Part shown: in pieces, positions 23,700-34,709 of the stretch
Layout of the letters: each line of letters starts with the position of its first letter
Position numbering within the stretch: position 1 is the stretch's first letter
Assembly: GCF_016086655.4 (NCBI RefSeq)
Contig: NC_052137.2
Location: 37,902,007 to 37,966,006 of the forward strand
Direction of reading: 5' to 3'
DNA length: 64,000 nt
Source of the DNA: Lepeophtheirus salmonis
Lineage: Eukaryota; Arthropoda; Copepoda; Siphonostomatoida; Caligidae
Notes under the pieces: generated by a model
What the model saw: the letters and a program-made list of their open reading frames with translations, nothing else
Told to the model about the DNA's origin: nothing
Database searches by the model: none
Made by a program: the position numbers and the translations under genes

Positions 23700-25065
23700 A
23701 ATAGAAAAATATTTAAAACAAATCTAGATAACATATATAGATAATGTTTCGACTGAATTGGAAACCTTTCTTAAATACAGTTCATAGTCCTGAAATAGAA
23801 TAGTATTTTATAGTATTCCTATTATCCATAATTTTGGTTTCTTAAATTTTGATTTTCGCCCCATCTCTAATGTATAATCAAATATAAACATTCCATACAT
23901 CTTTGGCTGTGTAGTTAAACGAGCAAGAGCCAAAGAGTCATATACATATTCATGCACTTAAATTTAGTAAAAATATTCAGATGATTGAATAAGGACATTG
24001 TATTTAAAATATTAAATACAAGTCAACAAAATAAATAATCATTTAAATTCCATATTTAAAGCTAATAATAATTAATGCACTGATTTCGATTCTTTAATAA
24101 GTTCTTCCGTATCAAATCTGGTTTTCCAGAATTTTGGATTTGAACATTTGGAGTATTTTTACCTTTTTTATAGGTTTGAGATAACTTTTGAATAAAAAAA
24201 AAATCAGTACCAAAATAAATATTAATAGTTTCTTTGCAAAATGCTGTATTAATTTCAAATATGTGCTAACATATATGGTATGTGCGTAGACCTTATTGTT
24301 AGATAATGCGATTCGAAGATTAAAAAGTAAACGTATTTTAAGGGGTTTTGTTTGAAAAGGAAAAACACTTTGATTTTCAATTGCTTTTACTCTAAAATCA
24401 CTTATTTGAAGCGGAAATAATAAGGTTTAATTTACAAAAGAGTATTTTATTCTAAGAAGTATTGTTCAGCAGTAATATTATTTTGTTTTTTTTTTTAGTT
24501 TTAGAAGTAGAAAATTTACTGAGGTTTAGTTTAGAACTTTCTAAAATCTTGTTATAATTAATTATATAGTATTAAAAAGGAAATAAATATTTAAATAATG
24601 GAATTTATAAATATTATTTAACCAACCTCTAATTTCTTGTTTTCTCAATAAAATTGCAACAAACTAATATTACAGCCAAACTAGACCTTCTACAACCCAT
24701 TAAAATTCAAAATTCAGTGTGGTATTTTTTTTTTTTTTGAAAAAGTATACGTTTGTTGTCTTGTGTTATTCATGTATCTGGCAATAAATATATCAAGTAT
24801 TTATTTATAAATATATTGTTTTTCCTTTGATGTGTTAGTTTGAAGTATTTACAAATTGTATTAGTATTTTTTGGAGTCTGTTATCAATAAATATATGTAT
24901 ATTTGAATTCTGTTTTCTGATAAAGTTAATGGATGAGTAAACTCAATTAATCCACACTATACGAATACATTACATACAACATTTGGAGCTGGTGTGTAAA
25001 ATATGTCTTAGAGTAGTGGGGTAGTGACTTTTTCCAGTTGGTAATCAGAAAAGGTGTTTTATTCC
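23700..25065. other. AT-rich tract, no supported feature
   Basis: No gene, RNA or dispersed repeat was recognised. T-runs occur near 24485 and 24726. Confidence 0.5.
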
Positions 25066-25089
25066 AAAACTATTGTCATTATTATTTAC

Positions 25090-25440
25090 CTATTGAAGAC
25101 GGAAAATCTCAGTATAAAGTGACAACTACTGCGTGTGCTCATAAAAGATAAGGAGTAAAAATGAATGTTTGTCTTGCAGGTTATAAGTATAAATCCCTGT
25201 TGGACTCGGAGTGGAATTAAGGATTGACGTCTGAGTAGTTCAAGCGTATACTTTATTGCCATATACGGAGTGGGATTGTGTTTAGTAAATCTTCTCATAG
25301 CTGCTAGCAGCTGATCCAATAAAATGTGACTACAGCTAAGTCGCTACCCTAACAAATATACTTCAAATTGTCAGGATTCACACGTTAATTTTTCGTTTCT
25401 TTTATTTTTTACATACCGGCAGGACATATTTTATGCATCG
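25090..25440 (-). repeat. Dispersed repeat family A, left half of inverted pair
   Basis: The minus-strand copy shows TGTGCTCATAAAAG, CTGTTGGACTCGGAGTGG, GGATTGACGTCTGAGTA, CTTCAAATTGTCAGGATTCA and the 5'-end block TTTCTTTTATTTTTTACATA. The stretch CCATATACGGAGTGGGATTG is shared with the copies at 49380 and 54881 and marks a subfamily. Its 5' end faces the 5' end of the next copy about 60 bp away. Confidence 0.75.
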
Positions 25441-25497
25441 TTGCTGTTCAAAAAACAAACAAAAAAAAACAACACGCTGGCCCATGAATTTAGTAGT

Positions 25498-25880
25498 AAT
25501 GAAAATCCTTTGTATTTTTGGCATATTAAAAAGAAAAACCTAAAAGTTGACATGGTAAACATGACTATGAGAAAAATGTCTTGTAGAAGATCAGCTTAGC
25601 TGTCATGATGTTTCATTGGACCAGCTACAAACAGCTGTGACAAGGGAAGAATGGGGATCCTCAATTCTAGACCGCCTTTTATGGGTTGACACGAATCTTC
25701 AATCAGGTTTTGAATATAACTGAATCTATTTAGGAAAGGAAGCTCACTACTCAGGAGTTAAATAATAATTTAAACAGCTAAGAAAAAGAAATTTCATTCC
25801 TCAGATTACCAATTTCAAAAAAGAAAAAACGGACTTGCCAAAAAATACACACGATTTAGATTACTACCCCTGGGAACCGA
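25498..25880 (+). repeat. Dispersed repeat family A, right half of inverted pair
   Basis: It runs from GAAAATCCTTTGTATTTTTGG through CAGCTGTGACAAGGG, TTCAATCAGGTTTTGAA and ACTCAGGAGTTAAATAATA to CTCAGATTACCAATTTC and ACACACGATTTA. About 60 bp of the ACTCCGATG-to-TTTATGAG centre is deleted. Head-to-head with 25090-25440. Confidence 0.8.
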
Positions 25881-26647
25881 TACAGACATGGAGAGTGATA
25901 GATATGGGATTTGATTGTATTTAAAGTCCAAATCACAGACGAATTGTTAATTACATTTAAAGGCTCAACATTGTATGTTATACAGAATTGCATCAAACTC
26001 TATTTTTAGACTGCAAATAAAGATTGCAAGGGCAGTAATACTTGAAATATAAATATATTTGGTGTTCGTGTAACTTCTGCTATAATTGTATGTAGGAGTT
26101 TGGAGATTTTTTTTTTCTACCTATCCCTGGCATAACTCCCTGTATCCAGCATGTAAGATAATAGCCTAGATGAACACCAACAACTTTAATCACGATGCTA
26201 AAAATAATTATTACCTTGTTTGATATAGACACCTCATTCTTGTTTTTTTTAATAGTTATTCTTCCTTGTTGTTCACTATTTTTGCAAAAAGGAGGAATGT
26301 GATTCATTTTCGGAAAATAAAAAATATTAAACTTCGATGATTTCATTCATATGTGTATAAATGTACATACACTTATTTACAATGGGCTCTTATCTATTTC
26401 AAAGTCATTTTACAATCTATATGCTTATACATAAAGAATGTTTAAAGTATTTCAAATTATAAACTTCAAAAAGTTACTTAATATAACGTTGTATCCACTT
26501 ATTGTCATGTTAGCAAAAAGTAACTAAATAATCGCTATTTTGTATCAAATTTGTACTACGCACTTCTCTTCTCTTTTTTAATATGACATTTAATATGTAG
26601 TTAGATTCATAAAATATTTCAGGTATGTCTAAATAGCATTAAACATG

Positions 26648-27392
26648 TATAGGATGAGGACTCAAAAATTTGAAATTTTTTAAAGCCGTTTTATCTTCTA
26701 ATTATTTTTATTTTGTGCCATTTTTATAACAAACACGGCCTTCAGGGGATCGACATTCAGGTGAGAAGTATTTTTTGTCTTCTCCTCCAAGATGCATCAA
26801 ACAGTGAACTCCGGGGGTTCACGTTGGCTGAGGATGAAGGCCAGAAGTCTGGCACCCAGAAGGCAGCAATGTTCTCTCTGCAGAAATGCTGCACCTTCTT
26901 AGACGTGGGTGTCGGAGCGCTGTCTTGGGTAAAGACATAGTTGATCTCGGGAACGTACTCTTCAATTATGCCATGACATGGTAACTGAGGACCTTGTAGA
27001 AGACGTCCGTGTTGACTTTCTCGTTGCCTGGCTTTGAAGAAGTAGGAAGAGATCTTGCTGCCGTCGGACGCCACGGCGCCGATGACCAGAACCTGAGCTG
27101 GATTTTGTATCCTGAAGGTTCCCTTGATCTGAGCTCTTGATTCAACCAAGAAGCAATCATTTTTCCTGTTCAGTACAGTGCCCACTATGAATATCTTCTT
27201 ATGGGAGACATACTTCTTTGTCGTTTTGCTTGTTGCTTAGACATTTTTGACCTCGCAGAAACAAAACAAACGCCAAATAGTAGCTTTTTGTTATTTCTTT
27301 CGAATGGCGTCTTGTAGAAAAGTGTCAGACTTTTAAGAACTGAGACTAGACGGCCTCGAAGAGGATTCTAATTTTTGAGTCCTCACCTTATA
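26648..27392 (-). mobile_element. Internally deleted mariner with both terminal repeats
   Basis: The left end TATAGGATGAGGACTCAAAA (26648 on) and the reverse complement of the right end, TATAAGGTGAGGACTCAAAA (27392 back), match at 21 of 23 positions including the TA. The element is about 745 bp, shorter than the roughly 1.1-1.3 kb usual for mariners, because parts of the transposase are missing. Intact ends with a broken gene make it a non-autonomous copy. Confidence 0.8.
26720..27244 (-). pseudogene. Mariner-like transposase, internally deleted
   Basis: On the minus strand an ATG at 27244 starts MSKQQAKRQR. The DNA-binding helices are then deleted and the reading resumes as KKIFIVGTVLNRKNDCFLVE, where intact relatives have SDEKiFtV, so the first catalytic Asp is lost. 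It continues with KGTFRIQNPAQVLVIGAVAS, a frameshifted GNEKVNTDVFYKVL, then NYVFTQDSAPTPTSKKVQHF (second Asp kept in TQDSAP) and FWPSSSANVNP, where the expected NPLDY third Asp is mutated. The C-terminal helices are nearly gone (HLNVDPLKAV remains). With the family's NPLD restored by eye the second-to-third Asp spacing would be about 37, as in maT-like elements. Confidence 0.75.
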
Positions 27393-27639
27393 ATGTTTCC
27401 TGTTATTAATCAAATAAATATTGTCAATATTAGTAATAATAATGTTGTCGTATTAAATAAATATTGCAGGCTGTGCATGTATTATAAGAGTACTGTTTGA
27501 TTTTATATTAGTCTCTTGTGTATTTTATAACTCATATGCATTTTTAGTATATTTTAAGTATCTTAATAAATATACACGCTGGTATGTTAAAGTGAAATTT
27601 GTTTGTTTTTATTATTGGACGTCCTAAAGACTAAAATAT

Positions 27640-27810
27640 TCGTCAGTTATCCCAAAAATATTTTTTTTACTCAAACTCTACTTATTATTTCATTCTTGAG
27701 AATAAAACACATCTGTATTCTGGAGTAGCTACGTATGAGTGAGCTCATGAAAAATGGGGAGTAGTACTGAGGATTTGTTGGCGATTTATCTTCTACATTA
27801 TGGAACAACG
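27640..27810 (-). repeat. Dispersed repeat family A, diverged 3'-half copy
   Basis: ATTATTTCATTCTTGAGAAT, GTAGCTACGTATGAGTGAGC and ATGAAAAATGGGGAGTAGTA match 52830-52960 and, more weakly, the 3' half of the A copies in reverse complement. It probably represents an older subfamily. Confidence 0.4.
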
Positions 27811-27819
27811 CAGACGCCT

Positions 27820-29395
27820 AATTACTCCAGGCAACACTGCGTACTACTAGTCTTAAAAATATCTGTCACATTTATATTTTTCTTTCTTTATGATCATCAT
27901 AAGCCCATCGAGGTTAGATGAACCTTTTATTTGCTCTTTTATTTACGAGAGGGCTCCGTAATTTGTAGTCTAAAAAATAGCTTTACATGAGAAGTTACAT
28001 CCACTTGGGTTAAGATCAAATTGAGCTCACAAACTTTACTTTGTTCATAAATTATTGTAATGGACACAAATTTCCTGCGTTTTTTCTTTAACAAGCGATA
28101 TAAAAGCCAGAATTCGAATAGCTAACTTATGGCTAATAAATCTATTCATTTCAATTTATTAACTTTTTTTTATTTAACATATTAGTGGTAGTAACAGGCA
28201 ATGACCGGAGTTATTAGGCGTCGACAAAGATACAAAATTTGCTTTCAAATCTGTAAGATTCTTACAAAATCTTACTTATTTAACCAACAAATATAAACAA
28301 CAACGATAAAGGTTTTAAGCCCAAATTAATTCGAAAATGAATATTTTTCTAGTTTTAAATGTAATATCCGTATTTTTTTTTGATTAGCAGCATTTTAGCG
28401 CTTTTGTTACAACAATTACAACAGTCATTGTTGGTTTTAATGGAACTTTCCCTAGGCCTCGCACTTTTATGTAAAACATAGGAGCCTGATATTTCTTCTT
28501 TATTTAACATCCAACAGCATATAAAACCAGCCCTGACGACAGCACTTTCATGAGAATCAACCAAAGTAAACTTATTATTCGTACCTTTTTAACAGTATGA
28601 AGATAAAAATAGCTTAATATTGTAAATGACGTTAATATTTTGATTTTTCTTTCATTCCAAGTACACATAAATATATTTGATTCATACAGATTACATATAG
28701 CAATATTTAAAAAAAATCCATCTTTCACTGTTGTTTCATATTTACAGAAACAATTCCGAATACCTTAAACCAATGAATGGAACTACATATTTGTCTTCTC
28801 TTGCTTTTGTTTGTCCCCTAATTTGTAGATCGACAGCTGAAGCTTCCCTTCCTTATTTAAGAATTCATTGAATAAACATAATTTACTGAAAAGCATAGTC
28901 TTTTTTCCCTACTCAAACGAAGATATAGGCTTTCTTGATGCAAGTTTTTCTCATATATTGAACCATCTCTTGTCATGCTGCTGTAATATGGTGACATTTT
29001 TTACTTCCTCTTTCAACAGCTTGAGTATGCTGCAATGGATATTTTTCTTATATGAATAACTCCTCTTCATTATTGATATTGTTATCAATTTGCTCATCGG
29101 ATAAATATTTTGTAATGGGGAATAGTAAAAAAGAAAAGAGACGCCTGACCAGTCATATTATTTAGAGCTCTAATTTTTTATTTTTCACTGAATTTATGAA
29201 TAAGCTAGACTCTTGATATATTGTGTATATATTTAGTGCGATACATATCTTACAGCGTAGAATAGTTGTGAGAAAAAAGTAATTATCGAAAGTAGACGAC
29301 GCCATATTTTTTTTTCTTCCTTTGACATTTAGAAACTTCATTAATATAAGTTTGATCGTAACCCTTTATGTGTGGATAATTATTTTAAACTGTAT
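27820..29395. other. AT-rich tract, no supported feature
   Basis: Open frames up to 74 codons (for example 28504-28728 minus and 28868-29059 plus) show no domain or codon pattern I can defend. No RNA or shared repeat was recognised. Confidence 0.45.
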
Positions 29396-29398
29396 CAT

Positions 29399-29520
29399 CA
29401 GTGGTTCTCAAACTTTGTACTGTTTGTGGCATATATTTTTTTTCCTACAATAATGAAAATAGTTAGGTAAATTCAAATTGTGATTAAAAAAAAGGCACAT
29501 ATATTTTTTTTCCTACAAAT
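29399..29520 (+). repeat. Solo hAT-type terminal repeat
   Basis: CAGTGGTTCTCAAACTTTG matches the well-known hAT terminal inverted repeat pattern (CAGTGGTTCTCAAAC). It is followed by GGCATATATTTTTTTTCC and, 60 bases on, a near-exact repeat of that stretch (GGCACATATATTTTTTTTCC). No partner end or transposase was found nearby, so this is a relic end or a much-deleted element. Confidence 0.45.
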
Positions 29521-29779
29521 AACATTGTCTGTTTGAAAAATATGATAATAAGATTTTAGTCAGGTGGGAGTAGGATTCCCCATATCGCATAATTTATCAA
29601 ATAAACGTATGACGTCAATGACATAAAAATAATGAATGTTCCCTTGTACCTTTTTTCAAGCATTTTCATCCAGCAAACCTATTTGATAAATGCTTAATTA
29701 GTATCAAAAGATGATCATATGATAGCATCAAAGTGATAAAGAATAAATGTTTAACATTTTCAGAGAAGTGGTTCAAATA

Positions 29780-30060
29780 TCACTGACTCCAAGGAACGTT
29801 GCTGTTGGGAAGAAATTCTTCAGCGAAAAGAGGAGTATTTCACCCTTTACAATGTAGTAAATGAGACTATCGACCATATTTTCTATAATTGTGATATTTG
29901 AAGGGGGTCTTTTGAGCAGATTTAACTGGAACTGCTAGGGAATTTGGCTGCAACAAGTGCTAGAGAGAATATTTTTATGACACTATTGTGAGAAGGAAGA
30001 AAGCAAAGTCAACGCCATTATTACAAAAAGTATCGAAGATATTTAGAGAAATAAATTAGT
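29780..30060 (+). pseudogene. LINE ORF2 C-terminal fragment
   Basis: The frame reads ETIDHIFYNCDI, then after stops GSFEQI...LELLGNLAATSA and RENIFMTLL. A shifted frame follows with KKAKSTPLLQKVSKIFREI. The H-X4-C of HIFYNC aligns with HVFSKC of the LINE at 13240-14720, and the following stretch resembles the same region there (VNIVTAIILFGVSSKKKK). It is a 3'-end fragment, broken by stops, without reverse-transcriptase boxes. Confidence 0.5.
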
Positions 30061-30385
30061 TCTTCAGTTAAAAAATACTCTTTTGCTTATTTTACTTGTT
30101 TCTTAGTATTAAAAATCTGTTATGTGTGCTTTGCTAATATTTTTGCTTGGAGTTTGTATAGATATTTATGTATGTTATGAATAAAATCATACCATCTTGG
30201 TTGGAAAAAATGAACGTTTAATTCGCTATAAAGACCAAAAATGAGCTATTTAACCAGGATTTGAATTAATGTCGTCATCAACTGATAATAATTAGATCCC
30301 ATCAAATCTGATTGGATATAACTCTTTCGAATGAATCAAAATAAATTTGCTATATTTTGTGTCTTTTATTTTTAAAGCAATGAAA

Positions 30386-30866
30386 TACAGGGTCGACGCG
30401 ATATTTCTGAAACCAGACATTATTGACTGTTAGGCAGCAGTAAGTTACTGTAGCATTTTTCTAAAATATTGGGTAAGTAGGTTGAGAACACGTGGTGCTG
30501 ACAACGATGGAGTTCAACGACTTTAACCCGTCCATCCATAGGATAGAATAACTACAGTTATGGTGTAACCGGTTTTAAGGACAGTGACATCATGAAGACC
30601 AGATCTCTAGAAAATAAAGTTCTGCTCCCAAAACTTTGCTGATAACTGTCCCAAGGACATGTGCCCTCTGTCATCCCCCACTTGAACCTCCTTCATTAGT
30701 TTTGGTTTTGTGCTATTGAAGGCATCACAAATGCAACCTCACACCTAAATGTAAATGTCCTGAATTCCACTATCTCCAAGGTCTGGGCCAACAATCTAAA
30801 ACCTGTACTAGCTTCAGACACTACATTGAGGCTGCCATTGCATTGAATGGAGGCAATATTGAATAA
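30386..30866 (+). mobile_element. Deleted mariner, 5' end joined to transposase C-terminus
   Basis: A left terminal repeat TACAGGGTCGACGCGATATT (30386 on) resembles the one at 36254. An ATG at 30507 begins MEFND. After about 100 noncoding bases the reading jumps to the C-terminal third: VPSVIPHLNLLH (family: WPPSSPDLNPLD), then FWFCAIEGITNATSHLNVNV, then STISKVWANNLKP and LRLPLH-MEAILN, ending at a stop near 30866. The DNA-binding region and first two catalytic Asp residues are deleted, and the third lies in a degraded motif. No right terminal repeat was found within 150 bp, so the right end is probably lost. Confidence 0.65.
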
Positions 30867-30869
30867 CAT

Positions 30870-31715
30870 GCAGTCTCAACAATTTTTGTTAGTATATTTT
30901 TTCAAATCAGTTAATAAAGTTTTGAGTTATTCAACCAAATAGTTTGGCTTTTGCTGATCAATACATTTCACAACATTTTTTGATGAAAGAATGTTTATAC
31001 CAACCAATACTATGAGTAATAATTTATAGTAACGATTTGTTTTATTCATTCTTCCATTATATATGAAATATATACCATAACTATCTAACCAAAAACTTTA
31101 CTGTGTATTTTGTTGTGAGCTGTCGATTTTTTTGTTTATTTCCCCCTATTAAGTGTTTTCCAAGTTGATTCTAGGCAATTTTGCCGTAACATATTTGATG
31201 TCAGTTATATTTGCATACATTTTGGCCTTACCCAATTTATCTTCTTGCCCCATTTTATACTTTTATATTCTAAGTTTGATCTTCAATTTTAGTCTATACT
31301 GTTTCAATGTCCTTTCTTTCTATCGATGGTGTTTTTTACATTTTTTCAAGACCACGACAATAAGTAAGGTCCCACCAGTCAATGAGTCCTTTCGAAATAG
31401 ACTCATCATTACATATCTGTGATAAAAAACATAATAGTGACCATGTGAAGAAGAAGTTGACCCAAATATTCAAACTGTAGTAGTAATAAAGAAGTATTTA
31501 CTAACATAGAGAGCACTTCTAATATTTCTATATTCAATCCTCAATGTATTTGACATTTCATTATATTTTCTTTAAATAACTTTTTATAGAAATATAGGAT
31601 CATACTATGTAAGATCTGGAGTGATTGATGTATAAATTGTTTTGGTCTACTAACTTTTGGGTTCAAGATTTTTTCTTTGCTTTTGCTCGGCTTAAGCACT
31701 TTTTGTCCGTTACTA
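30870..31715. other. AT-rich tract, no supported feature
   Basis: An 89-codon hydrophobic frame (31153-31422, plus) consists of Phe/Leu/Tyr-rich stretches expected from T-rich DNA. No domain was recognised. Confidence 0.45.
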
Positions 31716-31718
31716 GTG

Positions 31719-31950
31719 ATGAAAATCCTGTTTATTTTTGTCATGTTAAAAAAAAAGAAGAAAATGAAAATCAGGATGATAACACTAAACAATTTGAAGA
31801 ACGTTTTGAAGGAGAGCATAAGTTCACTACTAAACTGTTAAATAGTAACGACAACAGCTGAGGAAAAGAAATATATTTTCTTCAGATTACCAATTCCCAA
31901 AAAGTTGGCTATCCAAAAAATACACACGATTTACATCACTACCCTTAATA
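31719..31950 (+). repeat. Dispersed repeat family A, internally deleted copy
   Basis: The 5' end (GAAAATCCTGTTTATTTTTG, CATGTTAAAAAAAAAG, AACAATTTGAAGAACG) is joined directly to the 3' end (GTTCACTACTAAACTG, CAACAGCTGAGGAAAAG, TTCAGATTACCAATTCC, ACACACGATTTACATCACTA). The roughly 230-bp centre is missing. It helps fix both ends of the family. Confidence 0.75.
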
Positions 31951-31959
31951 CCTGAACTT

Positions 31960-33225
31960 TTTTGTATGTTCAAGTATTCTCTTTTTCTGATCTATACCTG
32001 AGCCTGTCATCGTTACCTTTATTGTTTTACGGAACCTGTTATTCAGAAGGACACAAAAAAACCGCATTAATCAGATGTTAGTTAGCCAAATAAGTCAATC
32101 ATACCAACAGCTATATATCTCTTATATATTTTCTTCATATTTTTTAAAATGAATCATATATATATAGTTCATGCTATTGATATATATTATATACTACTTT
32201 ATTCCATGCTGAATTATAATATTGCTATGTAATATTTTATTAAAAGCGTAGTTATACATATGTATATGATAGCCAAAATGTCTTCATAGAAAGAATAATA
32301 GATCCAATATATAAATATATATGTATAAAACGAGGTATCAACGAGATATTGTAGTCATGTCCTCTTGCAAACGGAGCATATAATTGTATAGTAGAACGTA
32401 TTACTTCGTTTATTTATTAAAGAGAATAAGTTTTGAAATAGCCGTGACATATCAAGTGAGACGATAGAAGTGGCAGTTGACAACAAAATATGTTATTTAT
32501 TTTGTGCTATCAAGGTTACACCTTGTGAGATACAGTAATAAATACTAAAGATAGAATTTGAAGCTAAATATAAAAACATTCAAAGGAGGGAAATATTTCA
32601 TGAGACAAAATCGACTAGAGGGAAAATTACCAAAGGCGAAAATGTATGCAACAAAAATTACAAAAGTGATTTTACTGTGTTTTATCACGTAAATATAAAA
32701 ATGTAGTTTTTTAGAAGATAAAATAACTCTAAGCTACATCAATTTCACTTTGAAAATTAAAGAAAATGTATTTTTTTTAAATTTTCTAGTACTAGCTTTT
32801 TTAATATAATTTATAGATATAATTCATATTAAAAGAATGTAAATGTATTGTCCTTGATGTGAACATAAAGAAATTTTACTCATTAAATCATTATAACCTA
32901 ATTATGTCTGCGCTTTAAAATAGATATATATATACAGTAATTTCAATACTGTTTTGTTTGGAGAATACTTCGAAACATTTACTTTTATTTATTAACATTA
33001 TGATACTGTTGATACCATATTTTATTAGTTTGTTTATTTTGATTCTAATTATATATTCATTAAAAAAATATCACAATGCAGAATAATTTTGAAACAAGCC
33101 TTTTACTCCATTACATGATGAAAATATTTATATTATATTTGAATTAATTAAAGGTTTTAAACTTTTTCTTTCAGTAGATCTTTCTTTTAATTTTGTCTAA
33201 TTTAAGAAGTTTATAGAGAGGCATT
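31960..33225. other. AT-rich tract, no supported feature
   Basis: Around 32605-32665 the words GGGAAAATTACCAAAGGCGAAAATG weakly resemble foldback end modules. No gene or RNA is supported. Confidence 0.4.
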
Positions 33226-33229
33226 CTTT

Positions 33230-34030
33230 GATACCTCTCTTTACTTATGAGAAATACTGTGAAAAAGCTGTTGTGCCCATTTTAAAAACCCTCTCACAAC
33301 TTTGTGTATGGCATGACCATTTTAACACTTTCATTGGTGTTTGGATAGAGTTCTTCAACTCTGAAGCTGTTAAGGAACAGTTAAGAGGTGGCTCTGAAAC
33401 CCGTTCTGACTAGTTGATTAGGTCAATGATGGTAGAAGCCCCACTGCTTAAAGCAGGCGTCTTTCTGATACTGACAGATAGGCTACCCGGTTGTCCGTTT
33501 TGTCCACTCTATTCCCAGATTTATTAACACCCCTATGATTATCTCCTTCTGGTCATCAAATCATACTAGAGTGGCATGGATAATTTAACAATGAGTATAA
33601 CGAGCAGATCCTTTCACTGTTGGCATCCCAAGTTCACCCATCTATTTTTTCGGGTATTTCACACTATTCAGTTCAAATATGAGGTGTCTTGGCAATTCCA
33701 TCCAACAGTACTTCAACTTGATATTAAACAGAGATGGATAATACTCACGAATTATAAACTTAACTATCAATCGCAGATTTTTTAAATTTTTCCCCTTCAG
33801 TCCTTTCTTTGATACCCAGAGTCTTAGAAGTATGTTAGCAGTGGTGAGCCAGCGGTAGTGGTAAAAAGTTCCGATTTCCAAGAAAGCCAACCTTCCAGGT
33901 AAAACTCCTTCCCTGATAGCACATACTATCATATAACCATAGTGTTAATTGGTAGACAAAAATTGAATAACCTCATCAGAAAGTTTGACTGATGGTAGGT
34001 CAATAGAGATTCAGAGACTGAATAAAAACA
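33230..34030 (-). pseudogene. Broken ORF of an unclassified transposon-like protein family
   Basis: On the minus strand the reading starts near 34030 with DLPSVKLSDEVIQFLSTN, then (one stop) GYMIVCAIREGVLPGRLAFL and EIGTFYHYRWLTTANILLRL. It continues with LKGKNLKNLRLIVKFIIREY, YPSLFNIKLKYCWMELPRHL and IFELNSVKYPKK. More degraded frames follow towards 33230 (for example FDDQKEIIIGVLINLGIE and NTNESVKMVMPYTKL). The H-x-R-W-[LM]-T-T-[AG]-N, FNIK.K and PRH motifs occur in a multi-copy protein family I recall from arthropod and other invertebrate genomes, usually unnamed and probably transposon-derived. I cannot name an enzyme. Stops and frameshifts show it is dead here. A C repeat begins about 175 bp to the right. 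Confidence 0.5.
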
Positions 34031-34204
34031 CTCAAGAGCTTTTACTTGATCCAACCCATAAATGATTGTTCACCCATTGCATTCTATACCACATTAGTCA
34101 AGTCGATTCTTCAATAAAAGAGAATGCAGGAGACTGGCTCCTCCTCTCTACACTTCTTCTCAAACTCGTATCTCATCTCTATCATCAACTTTTCTTGCAC
34201 TCTT

Positions 34205-34705
34205 CTAATTTTATTTTGTCAATGATTTACATTAACGTTTTATTGAATTATTGTTATTATGTGTGACACTAATATAATGTCTATATAAATTATGTAGAAT
34301 TAGATATTGGCTATGGATTAAAAGCTAACATAAACTACCAAATGGGCTCAATTATGACTTTGATATCTACACTAAGTATAGTATCATCAAACGGTAAACA
34401 TCCCTATCTTAATGATAAGTTATGATTAAAATTTCTTCATATTTGAACTCTTCCCATCAAGGGCTATGTATATTCATTCCCTTAATATGAATATTTGTAA
34501 ATTACATAAAGAAAGCCAGGACTAGAAAATATAGGAAAAAAAACGTATTTGCTTTAATTTTCAAAGTGAAATTGATGTAGCTTACGGTAATCCCATCATT
34601 TTGAAAATTACATTTTTTGAAATATACGTGAAAAATAAAGTAAGAAAACACTAACGGTTTTTGATATTCGAAAAAAAATAAAAATGAAAAGTATGACCCA
34701 GCTTA
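34205..34705 (+). repeat. Dispersed repeat family C, copy 2
   Basis: This copy parallels 18822-19325: GGGCTCAATTATGACTTTGA, TATCTACACTAAGTATAG, TAATGATAAGTTATGATTAA, CTCTTCCCATCAAGGGCTAT, TTCCCTTAATATGAATA, AAAGAAAGCCAGGACT, CTTACGGTAATCCCATC and GATATTCGAAAAAAA. Similarity fades left of about 34270. The open frame of copy 1 is interrupted. Confidence 0.7.
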
Positions 34706-34709
34706 TTGT

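Noticed and set aside
31153..31422. 89-codon hydrophobic frame suggesting a membrane protein
   Set aside because: Phe/Leu/Ile/Tyr richness follows directly from T-rich DNA. There is no recognisable family and no initiation or splice support.
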